In this document: piece by piece, positions 7,629 through 13,654 of the stretch
Layout of the letters: every line of letters begins with the position of its first letter
Position numbering within the stretch: the first letter of the stretch is position 1
IMG/VR virus record: IMGVR_UViG_3300021376_000371
Coordinates: 1 to 23,026 of that record
Reading direction: 5' to 3' (one strand)
Length of the DNA stretch: 23,026 nt
Origin: a virus
Position numbers and translations under genes: made by a program
Notes under the pieces: model-generated
Told to the model about the DNA's origin: nothing
Seen by the model: only the letters and a program-made list of their open reading frames with translations
The model's database searches: none

Positions 7629-7796
7629 ATGACAGAAGACTTTGTACGTCTCAACATTCATGAGATCGAAATTATTCTATCATCACTTCAATTACTTAAC
7701 AATAGTATGGAAAGACTGATTGAAAAAGAACATGGAAGTGTTTCAACACTATACAATAAACTGTATACAGTAAGTGAATCATTGAACAACGACTGA
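7629..7796 (+). CDS. Small helical protein (55 aa)
   Basis: It reads MTEDFVRLNIHEIEIILSSLQ and then LLNNSMERLIEKEHGSVSTL, a leucine/isoleucine-patterned helix pair. ATG 7629 lies 4 bases after the membrane-protein stop. No recognised family. Confidence 0.7.
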   Translation: MTEDFVRLNIHEIEIILSSLQLLNNSMERLIEKEHGSVSTLYNKLYTVSESLNND

Positions 7797-7821
7797 TAAG
7801 AGACACTGATGGGTTGGGCCC

Positions 7822-7850
7822 TTGCGGTTTCAGCCCTTTCGTTTTATACT
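7822..7850 (+). promoter_or_regulatory. Weak sigma70-like promoter next to a hairpin
   Basis: TTGCGG at 7822-7827, 17 bases, then TATACT at 7845-7850. GGGTTG at 7811-7816 can pair (one G-U) with CAGCCC at 7831-7836 and is followed by a T-rich stretch, so the -35 would sit in a terminator-like loop. This repeats the layout at 8503. Confidence 0.35.
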
Positions 7851-7877
7851 GCTAATGTAGTTAAGAAAACCACCCAC

Positions 7878-8054
7878 ATGAAACCTTATCCTCTTGGTAT
7901 TGACAATCCCTATGTGATTCGTGGTGTTCATGGTACAACTCGCTGGGGGTTGTATGATCGACAAAATTACCAGAAAATTGCAGAATTTGCATCCCAACTT
8001 GATGCATATGATGCACGCCGCCACATTCTAAAATCACAAGGTTACAACGCATGA
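7878..8054 (+). CDS. Hypothetical small protein (58 aa)
   Basis: The ATG at 7878 gives MKPYPLGIDNPYVIRGVHGT, then TRWGLYDRQNYQKIAEFASQ, with a helical C-terminus. An upstream in-frame ATG at 7809 would add a hydrophobic 23-residue leader, but that stretch overlaps a promoter and hairpin, so the shorter form is preferred. The PYVIR..G.TRWGLYD...N core resembles short phage proteins that may form a small beta fold. Function unknown. Confidence 0.7.
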   Translation: MKPYPLGIDNPYVIRGVHGTTRWGLYDRQNYQKIAEFASQLDAYDARRHILKSQGYNA

Positions 8055-8224
8055 ATCTCTCTCCCAAATATATTGCTGCAATTTTTCTCGGATTTGCATT
8101 TATTTTTGGTTGGAATGTATTTTTGATTCAACGTGATAATAAAATGTTTGAGGGTTACAAGAACCGTCAAGCACAAATCTGCGAACAAATGAAATCCTTT
8201 CATCCCGATTGTCACATAGAATGA
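8051..8224 (+). CDS. Single-pass membrane microprotein (57 aa)
   Basis: It starts in an ATGA overlap. Residues 7-26 (YIAAIFLGFAFIFGWNVFLI) form one transmembrane helix, followed by a charged tail with two cysteines (QICEQMKSFHPDC). A single N-terminal helix with a short soluble tail suits an inner-membrane protein. No family recognised. Confidence 0.75.
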   Translation: MNLSPKYIAAIFLGFAFIFGWNVFLIQRDNKMFEGYKNRQAQICEQMKSFHPDCHIE

Positions 8225-8487
8225 CTAACTCTAATCTCTCTAAAATCAAACCGAAACTTCGTACAACTGGTATTGTTTCTGGTAATTTCGGTAGACCAAA
8301 AGTAAAAGCAGGTTCTTCTCTCAGTGAAATTGGTATGTCAAAATCGGACAAGATTTATGTTGCAAAACCAGATGACTATCTTCAGCGCATGTATGATGCG
8401 TTTGAAAAGACTGAAGATCCTAAACTGAAAGAGTTTATTTATGAAGAAATCCGTAAAATTTTGATTCAGCGTAACTTATGGAAGTGA
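8221..8487 (+). CDS. Hypothetical basic protein (88 aa)
   Basis: ATG 8221 overlaps the previous stop as ATGA. The N-terminal 40 residues are Lys/Gly/Ser-rich and probably disordered (NLSKIKPKLRTTGIVSGNFG), and the C-terminal part is helical (YLQRMYDAFEKTEDPKLKEF). It is the last gene before the 8503 terminator. Function unknown. Confidence 0.8.
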   Translation: MTNSNLSKIKPKLRTTGIVSGNFGRPKVKAGSSLSEIGMSKSDKIYVAKPDDYLQRMYDAFEKTEDPKLKEFIYEEIRKILIQRNLWK

Positions 8488-8502
8488 TCAGATATCCTTA
8501 TT

Positions 8503-8531
8503 AGAGGCCATGTTGACATAGCCTCTTTTTT
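8503..8531 (+). terminator. Intrinsic terminator with a promoter -35 in its loop
   Basis: AGAGGC at 8503-8508 pairs with GCCTCT at 8521-8526, followed by six Ts (8526-8531). The loop contains the TTGACA of the downstream promoter, and TGT/ACA within it can extend the stem. It terminates the 6842-8487 transcript. Confidence 0.85.
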
Positions 8532-8541
8532 GTCGTATACT
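8513..8541 (+). promoter_or_regulatory. Strong sigma70-like promoter inside a terminator
   Basis: TTGACA at 8513-8518, 17 bases, then TATACT at 8536-8541. The -35 is in the terminator loop and the terminator T-run is the spacer. It drives the gene at 8566. Confidence 0.85.
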
Positions 8542-8565
8542 AAGATCAATCAAAGGAAATCCCCA

Positions 8566-8916
8566 ATGACCACGTTCGCCCAGTTCCAAGCAGAGCAAGA
8601 CGCTCTCAACACCATCCACCTCAACATCGTCAAGTACGGTATGATGTTGTGTGATGCTCTCCAGCAGACTGCTCCCGATGGTTATTTCTTTGCCCTTGAG
8701 TCTTCTGGTCGTAAGTATCATAAAGTCTTCATGTATATCGATGGTCGTCGTGATTCTATTCACGCTTTCATCGACAAGAAGACTGGTGATGTGTTCAAAC
8801 CTGCTAGCATCAAAGCTCCTGCTAAGCATGTTCGCTTCAATGTGCTCTCTATTCCTTCCCGTGAAGAGATGTTCCGCCGTGCAAACTGGGCGGGTGGTTA
8901 TCTTTACCTGCGTTGA
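8566..8916 (+). CDS. Conserved cyanophage protein (116 aa)
   Basis: AAGGA at 8553-8557, 8 bases before ATG 8566, and the position downstream of the promoter fix the start. Key segments are YFFALESSGRKYHKVFMYID and HAFIDKKTGDVFKPASIKAP, a block I recognise from a family frequent in cyanophages and other marine phages. The fold looks alpha/beta. No catalytic motif is evident. Codon use is rich in C-ending codons compared with genes before 8500. Confidence 0.9.
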   Translation: MTTFAQFQAEQDALNTIHLNIVKYGMMLCDALQQTAPDGYFFALESSGRKYHKVFMYIDGRRDSIHAFIDKKTGDVFKPASIKAPAKHVRFNVLSIPSREEMFRRANWAGGYLYLR

Positions 8917-8919
8917 ATC

Positions 8920-9006
8920 ATGGTCACTGTAGGTCTTTACATCATCGGTGGTGCAGTTATCTCCACCTTTTTCACTCTCTTTTATCTGGAGGATAAAAAC
9001 AAATGA
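8920..9006 (+). CDS. 28-residue membrane peptide
   Basis: The ORF reads MVTVGLYIIGGAVISTFFTL and then FYLEDKNK: one hydrophobic helix with a short charged tail. It starts 3 bases after the previous stop and overlaps the next gene as ATGA, which supports real translation. CTGGAGG near 8987 would serve the next gene. Confidence 0.6.
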   Translation: MVTVGLYIIGGAVISTFFTLFYLEDKNK

Positions 9007-9131
9007 TTACTTCAATCATGGCAGGATTTGCCTTCGGTTATTGTGTGGTGGACATCATTCAAAACTACCGTGCAAACAAACGTATCGATGAATTGCTTCG
9101 TGAAACTACGACGACTGAAAACTACGACTGA
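9003..9131 (+). CDS. Small membrane-associated protein (42 aa)
   Basis: ATG 9003 overlaps the preceding stop, with GGAGG at 8989-8993 10 bases upstream. Residues 1-20 (MITSIMAGFAFGYCVVDIIQ) are hydrophobic and the remainder is charged (NYRANKRIDELLRE). Likely a single-span or peripheral membrane protein. Confidence 0.65.
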   Translation: MITSIMAGFAFGYCVVDIIQNYRANKRIDELLRETTTTENYD

Positions 9132-9137
9132 ACACCA

Positions 9138-9326
9138 ATGGACACTTGGAAACCAAATCGGCCTTTGATGTTCACTCTTCCCGAACAGTTCACCTTGATA
9201 GAATCTCTTGCATCTTATTCAGTTCAGTATCCCGAAAATGAAATTGCAAAAGAATTGTATCTTGAGTTTATGAAGGATCGTGAAAATTCTAAATACAACA
9301 GAATCAAAATTGTTAACGAAAAATGA
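9138..9326 (+). CDS. Hypothetical small protein (62 aa)
   Basis: It reads MDTWKPNRPLMFTLPEQFTL followed by a helix IESLASYSVQYPENEIAKEL and a polar end. It overlaps the next ATG as ATGA. A CTAAATA box lies inside its 3' end (9289-9295). Function unknown. Confidence 0.75.
   Translation: MDTWKPNRPLMFTLPEQFTLIESLASYSVQYPENEIAKELYLEFMKDRENSKYNRIKIVNEK
9289..9295 (+). promoter_or_regulatory. CTAAATA late-box-like heptamer inside coding sequence
   Basis: An exact CTAAATA ends 27 bases before the ATG of the signal-peptide gene at 9323. It is one of five occurrences, all 22-38 bases before a start. Confidence 0.4.
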
Positions 9327-9694
9327 AACTCGCACTTATTGCATCTCTCTTGTTTTTACCTGTTCTACCAGTTCAGGCACAACAAACCAATTACTACCAG
9401 TCCTGCAAAGGATATAGAGAAAAGTATACTCCTGGTTATGTAGATGGTTCTGGTAACTATGTACAAGGTTATACCACTGTGGAAGAATATCCAACTCAAT
9501 GTGGTTATAACTCTTATCAACCACAACCACAACAACCACACTATTCAGCTCCTCGTCGCAGGTGTCCCGTGGTGCTTGGTGCCCTTTTAGGTGGCGGCAC
9601 TGCCGCAGCAATTGCCAAACGTGATTCTTGGAGTTGGGCCATTCCTCTGGGTGCGGTCTTGGGTGGTGGTGCAGTGTCAGCCTCGTGTGAGTGA
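9323..9694 (+). CDS. Exported glycine-zipper protein (123 aa)
   Basis: Residues 1-20 (MKLALIASLLFLPVLPVQAQ) form a classic signal peptide with an AQA-type cleavage site and no lipobox cysteine. The middle has a Tyr/Gly-rich block with two cysteines (YYQSCKGYREKYTPGYVDG ... QCGY) and a Pro/Gln linker. The C-terminus is a glycine zipper: GALLGGGTAAAIAKRDSWSW, then GAVLGGGAV. This architecture resembles small periplasmic/outer-membrane glycine-zipper proteins in cyanobacteria and their phages. A role at the host envelope (receptor masking, lysis or exclusion) is inference. Confidence 0.85.
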   Translation: MKLALIASLLFLPVLPVQAQQTNYYQSCKGYREKYTPGYVDGSGNYVQGYTTVEEYPTQCGYNSYQPQPQQPHYSAPRRRCPVVLGALLGGGTAAAIAKRDSWSWAIPLGAVLGGGAVSASCE

Positions 9695-9864
9695 TGAAAT
9701 ATTCACTACATCTCAAGGATTATATGGGTTCTCGTTTAGACTTTGCAAATTTGGATGAATTGGAGGAGTTCATGCGCTACACGTGGTCTGGTGACTGCAC
9801 CTTGACAAAAATTTTGGATTCTGGTATGATTTTAACTATGGATGATATGGAGGTTACCCCCTGA
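9694..9864 (+). CDS. Hypothetical small protein (56 aa)
   Basis: It reads MKYSLHLKDYMGSRLDFANL, DELEEFMRYTWSGDCTLTKI, then an acidic end. TGATG couples it to the preceding gene and again to the next. A complete promoter (9802-9830) is embedded in codons for TLTKILDSGMI. No function recognised. Confidence 0.75.
   Translation: MKYSLHLKDYMGSRLDFANLDELEEFMRYTWSGDCTLTKILDSGMILTMDDMEVTP
9802..9830 (+). promoter_or_regulatory. Intragenic sigma70-like promoter
   Basis: TTGACA at 9802-9807, 17 bases, then TATGAT at 9825-9830, within the gene ending at 9864. It would begin transcription about 25 bases before the next ATG (9864). Confidence 0.65.
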
Positions 9865-10118
9865 TGGTTGATTTTGCAGACATGATTGAAACTCGTCTTG
9901 ATGAAGTCGAAACTCGTATGATGTGGTTAGCATCACAAGGTAGATCAGATGATGCACTTGCTTTTGCTAATGAGTATATCATATGGGCAAAAGTAGAACC
10001 AGGAGATGATTACAACATCCTTTGGATGGAGGACATGAATCCACGTAAACCAAAACGTCGTTCTAGTAGAAATCCAAATCAACCGAACCGACGTAATTAC
10101 AAACCAAAGACTAAATAA
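9864..10118 (+). CDS. Hypothetical protein with basic tail (84 aa)
   Basis: The N-terminal 55 residues are acidic and helical (MVDFADMIETRLDEVETRMM, then LASQGRSDDALAFANEY). The last 28 are Arg/Lys/Asn/Pro-rich and probably disordered (RKPKRRSSRNPNQPNRRNYK). Such a tail suggests nucleic-acid contact. It can be read from the preceding mRNA (TGATG) or from the embedded promoter at 9802. Confidence 0.8.
   Translation: MVDFADMIETRLDEVETRMMWLASQGRSDDALAFANEYIIWAKVEPGDDYNILWMEDMNPRKPKRRSSRNPNQPNRRNYKPKTK
10111..10117 (+). promoter_or_regulatory. CTAAATA late-box-like heptamer
   Basis: The box overlaps the stop codon of the preceding gene and ends 28 bases before ATG 10146. Confidence 0.4.
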
Positions 10119-10145
10119 TACAAGTTTTTAGGAGTTACTTCAATC

Positions 10146-10307
10146 ATGGATGCCAAAGAGACTTATCTCTGGAACACTGCTCAAGAACTAATTGAAAAGT
10201 CAGTTGAAGAAACCCTAGAGGGAAACATCGAGTTAGCAACTTCATTTTCAAATGAAGCAAAAATGATTCTGGATCAACTTGGAAATTACTGTGGAGCTAT
10301 TGAATAA
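10146..10307 (+). CDS. Hypothetical small acidic protein (53 aa)
   Basis: TAGGAG at 10129-10134 precedes ATG 10146 by 11 bases. The sequence (MDAKETYLWNTAQELIEKSV, then EETLEGNIELATSFSNEAKM) is a helical acidic protein. The next ATG follows the TAA by one base. No family recognised. Confidence 0.7.
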   Translation: MDAKETYLWNTAQELIEKSVEETLEGNIELATSFSNEAKMILDQLGNYCGAIE

Positions 10308-10308
10308 C

Positions 10309-10500
10309 ATGACTCATTATGACAAGTTAATTGACACTCTCGTCCAGCATCTCTATGATGCATGGGAGCACAAACATTGGGATGAGCAAGTAGCAAAAAG
10401 AAAAGCACATGAGATTCTAACAACTGTAGAAGCATTTCAAGCTAATCGTATTTTGGAAACAGAAACATCAGTGTATACACAATGGAGGGCATCTGACTAA
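10309..10500 (+). CDS. Hypothetical helical protein (63 aa)
   Basis: It starts MTHYDKLIDTLVQHLYDAWE, then HKHWDEQVAKRKAHEILTTV. I chose ATG 10309, directly after the previous stop, over an upstream in-frame ATT. A promoter (10331-10359) is embedded near its 5' end. Its stop overlaps the next ATG by one base. Confidence 0.75.
   Translation: MTHYDKLIDTLVQHLYDAWEHKHWDEQVAKRKAHEILTTVEAFQANRILETETSVYTQWRASD
10331..10359 (+). promoter_or_regulatory. Intragenic sigma70-like promoter
   Basis: TTGACA at 10331-10336, 17 bases, then TATGAT at 10354-10359, inside the gene at 10309. It would give a transcript for 10500 onward with a leader of about 135 bases, longer than at the other embedded sites. Confidence 0.5.
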
Positions 10501-10712
10501 TGGCATTATCTAAGCAAGTAGTAGATTCACTTGAAGAAGCACAATCAGCAATGCGTAATGCACTTGCTTTTGCAGCAAGGAACGAACGCCCTGTAGTCTG
10601 CAATGCAATTTCAGAATCTATTTGTCGAATTGAACAAATTAAATCTTTTGATAGTTTAATGGACAAACTAGAAGAACACAACAATGATAATCAAAGCAGG
10701 CGATACAGTTAA
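10500..10712 (+). CDS. Hypothetical helical protein (70 aa)
   Basis: MALSKQVVDSLEEAQSAMRN and the following ALAFAARNERPVVCNAISES suggest a helical bundle with two cysteines. It overlaps the next gene by 29 bases in another frame. No recognised function. Confidence 0.75.
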   Translation: MALSKQVVDSLEEAQSAMRNALAFAARNERPVVCNAISESICRIEQIKSFDSLMDKLEEHNNDNQSRRYS

Positions 10713-10899
10713 GTTTCTAGGATGCTCACCAGAGCAGGTTAGATGGGGCAACAACGATGATCCAACTGGTATCCTAATCGTAGGTGACAAATACTATGTG
10801 GAGCATGTAGAAGTGCATTCACAGCACACTAGGATTGAATTACGTGGTGTGCTAAAATTAAAGTTTAACTCAGTATGTTTTGAGGTGATCGATGACTAA
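10684..10899 (+). CDS. Small beta-barrel (SH3/KOW-like) protein (71 aa)
   Basis: The sequence MIIKAGDTVKFLGCSPEQVR ... GDKYYVEHVEVHSQHTRIEL ... FNSVCFEVIDD has alternating beta strands and a GDxYxVxxVEVHSxHT block ending in FNSVCF, which I recognise in a short family found in phages and bacteria. The fold suggests SH3-like binding, but no ligand is known. It overlaps both neighbours (29 and 8 bases). Confidence 0.85.
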   Translation: MIIKAGDTVKFLGCSPEQVRWGNNDDPTGILIVGDKYYVEHVEVHSQHTRIELRGVLKLKFNSVCFEVIDD

Positions 10900-11218
10900 C
10901 ACTAAACTTATCAACCCATTCTGGTATTGGTATCGTTTGTGTTTTCATGATGATTATCGACTTGATGATAGACATTTGTGTGCAGATTTTTGGTATCAAT
11001 TAAACTATGGTTGGTGGACCATGGAATATGATTCATTCATCAAGAATACTGATGAAAGTGATATGTTCATAAGTTCTCCTGATGAGATTCCAGAGACTAT
11101 CTACTTGACAGAAGAGGACTTTGACTTTATGATAGAGAAGATAAACAACCCACCCCCACCGACTCCATTCTTACGACAACTACTCTCTCGACCTGCACCA
11201 TGGGACGAAAAACTCTGA
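10892..11218 (+). CDS. Protein with a TacA/DUF1778 antitoxin-like C-terminus (108 aa)
   Basis: The last 40 residues (YLTEEDFDFMIEKINNPPPP, then TPFLRQLLSRPAPWDEKL) match the toxin-neutralising tail of DUF1778/TacA antitoxins: D/E-rich helix, N/D-x-P, a short linker, then LLxRxxxWD. The N-terminal 60 residues are Trp/Tyr-rich (FWYWYRLCFHDDYRLDDRHL) and show no ribbon-helix-helix DNA-binding domain. No GNAT toxin gene is nearby. The protein could neutralise a host acetyltransferase toxin, or the motif could serve another partner. The last 120 bases also carry an embedded promoter. The assignment rests on motif memory only. Confidence 0.85.
   Translation: MTNTKLINPFWYWYRLCFHDDYRLDDRHLCADFWYQLNYGWWTMEYDSFIKNTDESDMFISSPDEIPETIYLTEEDFDFMIEKINNPPPPTPFLRQLLSRPAPWDEKL
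11105..11133 (+). promoter_or_regulatory. Intragenic sigma70-like promoter
   Basis: TTGACA at 11105-11110, 17 bases, then TATGAT at 11128-11133. It lies in the codons for LTEEDFDFMI of the antitoxin-like tail and about 65 bases before ATG 11200. Confidence 0.65.
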
Positions 11219-11733
11219 AAAATTGGGAAAACTATGCTACTGTTGCCTATGACAGTATGAAAGCAAACATAGAAAACTGGAAAAATCCAGATCTTAAACG
11301 ACCAATCACGCGAATTTACTATGATTTGATTTTTTGTTCTGGTCATCCAAACGATAGTGGTTTGATCAGTGCAGACGCGCTTCTCGCTAAGATAAAAAAA
11401 GAAAAAGTAACAAAGGACCATTGTTTTTCTCCTCAGTTTATTGCGAGACTGATCATGGATCACCATGATTACTTTTTATCCTCAAGAGAAACGTTCATGA
11501 AAATCTACTTTGATTCATGCCGTACAATAACAGTAACACCAGAAGAAAATACAAAGTTGAGAACACTCACACGTAATACAAAAGATGGGTTTCGTATCTT
11601 AGTTCCAACAACCCACAAATACAGTCATATAAATATTGAGTTGTTGGATGCAAAAACTAAAGTAAATAATATCTTGCAAGTGCCCACAATCATCACAGAG
11701 TACGAAAAGCAATACATCATAACAAAGGAATAA
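11200..11733 (+). CDS. Hypothetical protein (177 aa), conserved phage type
   Basis: It overlaps the previous gene by 19 bases. Notable segments are ITRIYYDLIFCSGHPNDSGL, KVTKDHCFSPQFIARLIMDH and DSCRTITVTPEENTKLRTLT, then FRILVPTTHKYSHINIELLD. The DHxxSPQF and SCxTIxVTxEENxxL blocks resemble a family I associate with T4-type cyanophages whose function is not established; the DH and cysteine residues could suggest a nuclease or metal site, but I see no complete HNH motif. A TATAAATA octamer occurs within it at 11628-11635. Confidence 0.85.
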   Translation: MGRKTLKNWENYATVAYDSMKANIENWKNPDLKRPITRIYYDLIFCSGHPNDSGLISADALLAKIKKEKVTKDHCFSPQFIARLIMDHHDYFLSSRETFMKIYFDSCRTITVTPEENTKLRTLTRNTKDGFRILVPTTHKYSHINIELLDAKTKVNNILQVPTIITEYEKQYIITKE

Positions 11734-11786
11734 GTCAAATCACAATTGCTTATATGTAATATCGTTTTTGCTTATACTATTTTCGC

Positions 11787-11816
11787 TTGACATGACAGTG
11801 ATATGTGGTGTATGAT
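11787..11816 (+). promoter_or_regulatory. Sigma70-like promoter
   Basis: TTGACA at 11787-11792, an 18-base spacer, then TATGAT at 11811-11816, in the 121-base gap before ATG 11855. The same 18-base version recurs at 20436. Confidence 0.75.
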
Positions 11817-11854
11817 TACCTTACAAACAAAAAACCCTGCACAGAACTTCGCAA

Positions 11855-12259
11855 ATGACTTACAAAGCAACTCTCAAGGTTAAGTTTGATACTGAATGGA
11901 CTTACCCCCATTACAGCAGTGGGTTTTGTGATATGATGCTCCCCGAAGAGCATTACACTTTTGAGGTTCCTGCTGAAGACCTTAATGTTCATCAACTGTT
12001 TCGTTTCTTCGCAACTGTTGCCCGTGCGATGGGTCACGATGAACTTACCATTATGAAAGGTGGTTGTGGTCTCGCATTTGCTGAAGACCGAAGTGTAGAG
12101 AATATGCGTAACGTTGCTGATGAATTTGAATTGACTTTGGGTGAAGACCTGAGGAAGAAGTTTGATGAAATGAAAGAATCAGACGCAGAGTGGGAGCGTA
12201 TCGAAAAAGGTCTAATGGGAACTGTTCTAACTGATGATGAAGAACAATGCGACGTGTGA
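11855..12259 (+). CDS. Conserved cyanophage-type protein (134 aa)
   Basis: MTYKATLKVKFDTEW, FEVPAEDLNVHQLFRFFATV and GGCGLAFAEDRSVENMRNVA form an alpha/beta N-terminal part; residues 90-134 are an acidic helix. A DLNVHQ(L/Y)F...F block recurs in cyanophage small proteins of unknown function. No Shine-Dalgarno is obvious; the start is the first ATG after the 11787 promoter. It overlaps the next gene by 13 bases. Confidence 0.85.
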   Translation: MTYKATLKVKFDTEWTYPHYSSGFCDMMLPEEHYTFEVPAEDLNVHQLFRFFATVARAMGHDELTIMKGGCGLAFAEDRSVENMRNVADEFELTLGEDLRKKFDEMKESDAEWERIEKGLMGTVLTDDEEQCDV

Positions 12260-12447
12260 CTGTAAAACCTAAATCTAGCAAGGCAAAGAACCGTCTTGCT
12301 AACTCTATGGATGGTAATCCTATCTGTGTTGTTGAGCAGGACAAAGGAGATGGTATGCTGTTTCTTGTTAGTGAGAATCAGAAATACTGCTTCTGGGTCA
12401 ATGTAAATGAAGACTGCCATTGGGAAACTGAATGGGAGGTGCTATGA
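12247..12447 (+). CDS. Conserved small protein (66 aa)
   Basis: It reads MRRVTVKPKSSKAKNRLANS, then ICVVEQDKGDGMLFLVSENQ and CFWVNVNEDCHWETEW. The basic N-terminus followed by a beta sheet ending in FWVN...D.HWE matches a short family I recognise from cyanophages. It overlaps the next start as ATGA. Confidence 0.9.
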   Translation: MRRVTVKPKSSKAKNRLANSMDGNPICVVEQDKGDGMLFLVSENQKYCFWVNVNEDCHWETEWEVL

Positions 12448-12725
12448 CTGATCAAGAAATCCTTGATAATGCTGCACTCAAGGTATCACAAATCCTCCGA
12501 ATCTCTGTAGGAGAGATTGATAAGACGAAATTCGTGTATCTTTATACTCTTCTCTACAACATGATGGGTCAAGGCCCAGATGGAAAATCTTGTGAGGAAG
12601 GTGATCTAAACATGCGGCACTGGTTGAATACTCATAACAACCACTTGGGATTCTGTCCTGCAGCCCGCTTGACAGATGAAGGTTCTATGCGTATGATCAT
12701 CTCATATCTTGAGAGTTTCCTATGA
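12444..12725 (+). CDS. Protein with a DUF2384-like C-terminus (93 aa)
   Basis: The start is ATG 12444 in an ATGA overlap, with GGAGGT at 12435-12440 just upstream. The C-terminal 37 residues (MRHWLNTHNNHLGFCPAARL, then TDEGSMRMIISYLESFL) recall the MbcA/ParS/Xre toxin-binding domain (WLxTxNxxLG...P...L...EG...v..yL), with one residue missing before the proline. The N-terminal part is helical and has no clear HTH. The alternative is an unrelated cyanophage family with a chance WLNT motif. Inferred role, if right: antitoxin mimic. Confidence 0.85.
   Translation: MTDQEILDNAALKVSQILRISVGEIDKTKFVYLYTLLYNMMGQGPDGKSCEEGDLNMRHWLNTHNNHLGFCPAARLTDEGSMRMIISYLESFL
12669..12697 (+). promoter_or_regulatory. 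Intragenic sigma70-like promoter
   Basis: TTGACA at 12669-12674, 17 bases, then TATGAT at 12692-12697, within codons for LTDEGSMRMI. A transcript would start about 18 bases before ATG 12722. Confidence 0.65.
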
Positions 12726-12889
12726 CGAAACCACAAACATTCCAACATATCACACGATGCATTGATGCACATGGCGTCCATCATCTTGATGCTTTGGATG
12801 AATTTGGACGCCACTGGTATGCTACTATGCAACAGAAAGAAGAACCGTGGTTGACTTATGTCAAACATTGGGAATTGAGGACACACTGA
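12722..12889 (+). CDS. Small His/Trp-rich protein (55 aa)
   Basis: The ORF reads MTKPQTFQHITRCIDAHGVH, HLDALDEFGRHWYATMQQKE, then EPWLTYVKHWELRTH. It contains seven histidines and four... aromatic-rich clusters near its C-terminus and one cysteine. It starts in an ATGA overlap. Metal binding is possible but no defined motif is present. Confidence 0.75.
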   Translation: MTKPQTFQHITRCIDAHGVHHLDALDEFGRHWYATMQQKEEPWLTYVKHWELRTH

Positions 12890-12907
12890 ATGGGAGGATG
12901 ATGAACT

Positions 12908-13090
12908 ATGACTGAATCACTACACAAAATCGTAAGCAAATACATCCACCATTCTGATGCCGATGATTTGTGCCAGGATATTACAGGTTGGTTGATGCGT
13001 AACTATCAATACTACAAAGACCGACCAACTGTTGATAAAATCTGTGAAGACATTTGGAAATCCTGTGAGGAGGCAGACAAAGTAAAATGA
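12908..13090 (+). CDS. Hypothetical small protein (60 aa)
   Basis: GGAGG at 12893-12897 lies 10 bases upstream of ATG 12908. The sequence MTESLHKIVSKYIHHSDADD, LCQDITGWLMRNYQYYKD is helical, with three cysteines spread along it. It overlaps the next gene as ATGA. Function unknown. Confidence 0.75.
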   Translation: MTESLHKIVSKYIHHSDADDLCQDITGWLMRNYQYYKDRPTVDKICEDIWKSCEEADKVK

Positions 13091-13326
13091 ATCTCTATAT
13101 TATCAGCGATGTTCTTTGGGATGTTACTCGTGGAATGTGTGTAATTGCTGCTGAATCTATGTCTCATTGTGAAGAGATTTATGTGAAAAAGTTTGAGCAT
13201 TATGAGATGTGGTCAGGTGGTGAGATTATTGACGCACAAACAGATTTTAAGGATGCGACATTTCAGGTGATTGAAAACATCAATCATCCCGCAGGTGTTA
13301 TTAATTATGTTTTCGGAGGAGGTTGA
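13087..13326 (+). CDS. Hypothetical alpha/beta protein (79 aa)
   Basis: It reads MNLYIISDVLWDVTRGMCVI, AAESMSHCEEIYVKKFEHYE and ends with a beta/Gly-rich part (VINYVFGGG). The pattern strand-helix-strand suggests a small domain that presents a substrate surface, but no family is recognised. The stop is one base before the next ATG. Confidence 0.8.
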   Translation: MNLYIISDVLWDVTRGMCVIAAESMSHCEEIYVKKFEHYEMWSGGEIIDAQTDFKDATFQVIENINHPAGVINYVFGGG

Positions 13327-13327
13327 A

Positions 13328-13654
13328 ATGACCAGCAATTTGCTAAAACTGAATGAAGAGGCACCAGCGTTTTCTTATACGCTGAAAGAGTTATTCAATG
13401 TGATTATGTGTATCATTGCACACCCACACAAAACACTCACAGAGCATGACAAATCTCGTGCTATGGCAGTATTTCTAACCTTTGCTGATTATCTTGGTAA
13501 CTATACCGAGAGTGACAACAACCACGGTCATGTCATCTACGAATCAGATTCTACTGATTTTGAAGGATATGTGTTGCAGTTGCTTAATAAGAATAAACCA
13601 ATGGATTTCTATCACACTGATGCTGACAAGATTCTTAATGGTAAAGACAAATGA
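13328..13654 (+). CDS. Hypothetical helical protein (108 aa)
   Basis: GGAGGAGG at 13315-13322 is 5 bases before ATG 13328 and fixes the start over an upstream in-frame ATG. Helical segments LKELFNVIMCIIAHPHKTLT and EHDKSRAMAVFLTFADYLGN are followed by an acidic region. It is coupled to the next gene by ATGA. No recognised motif. Confidence 0.8.
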   Translation: MTSNLLKLNEEAPAFSYTLKELFNVIMCIIAHPHKTLTEHDKSRAMAVFLTFADYLGNYTESDNNHGHVIYESDSTDFEGYVLQLLNKNKPMDFYHTDADKILNGKDK

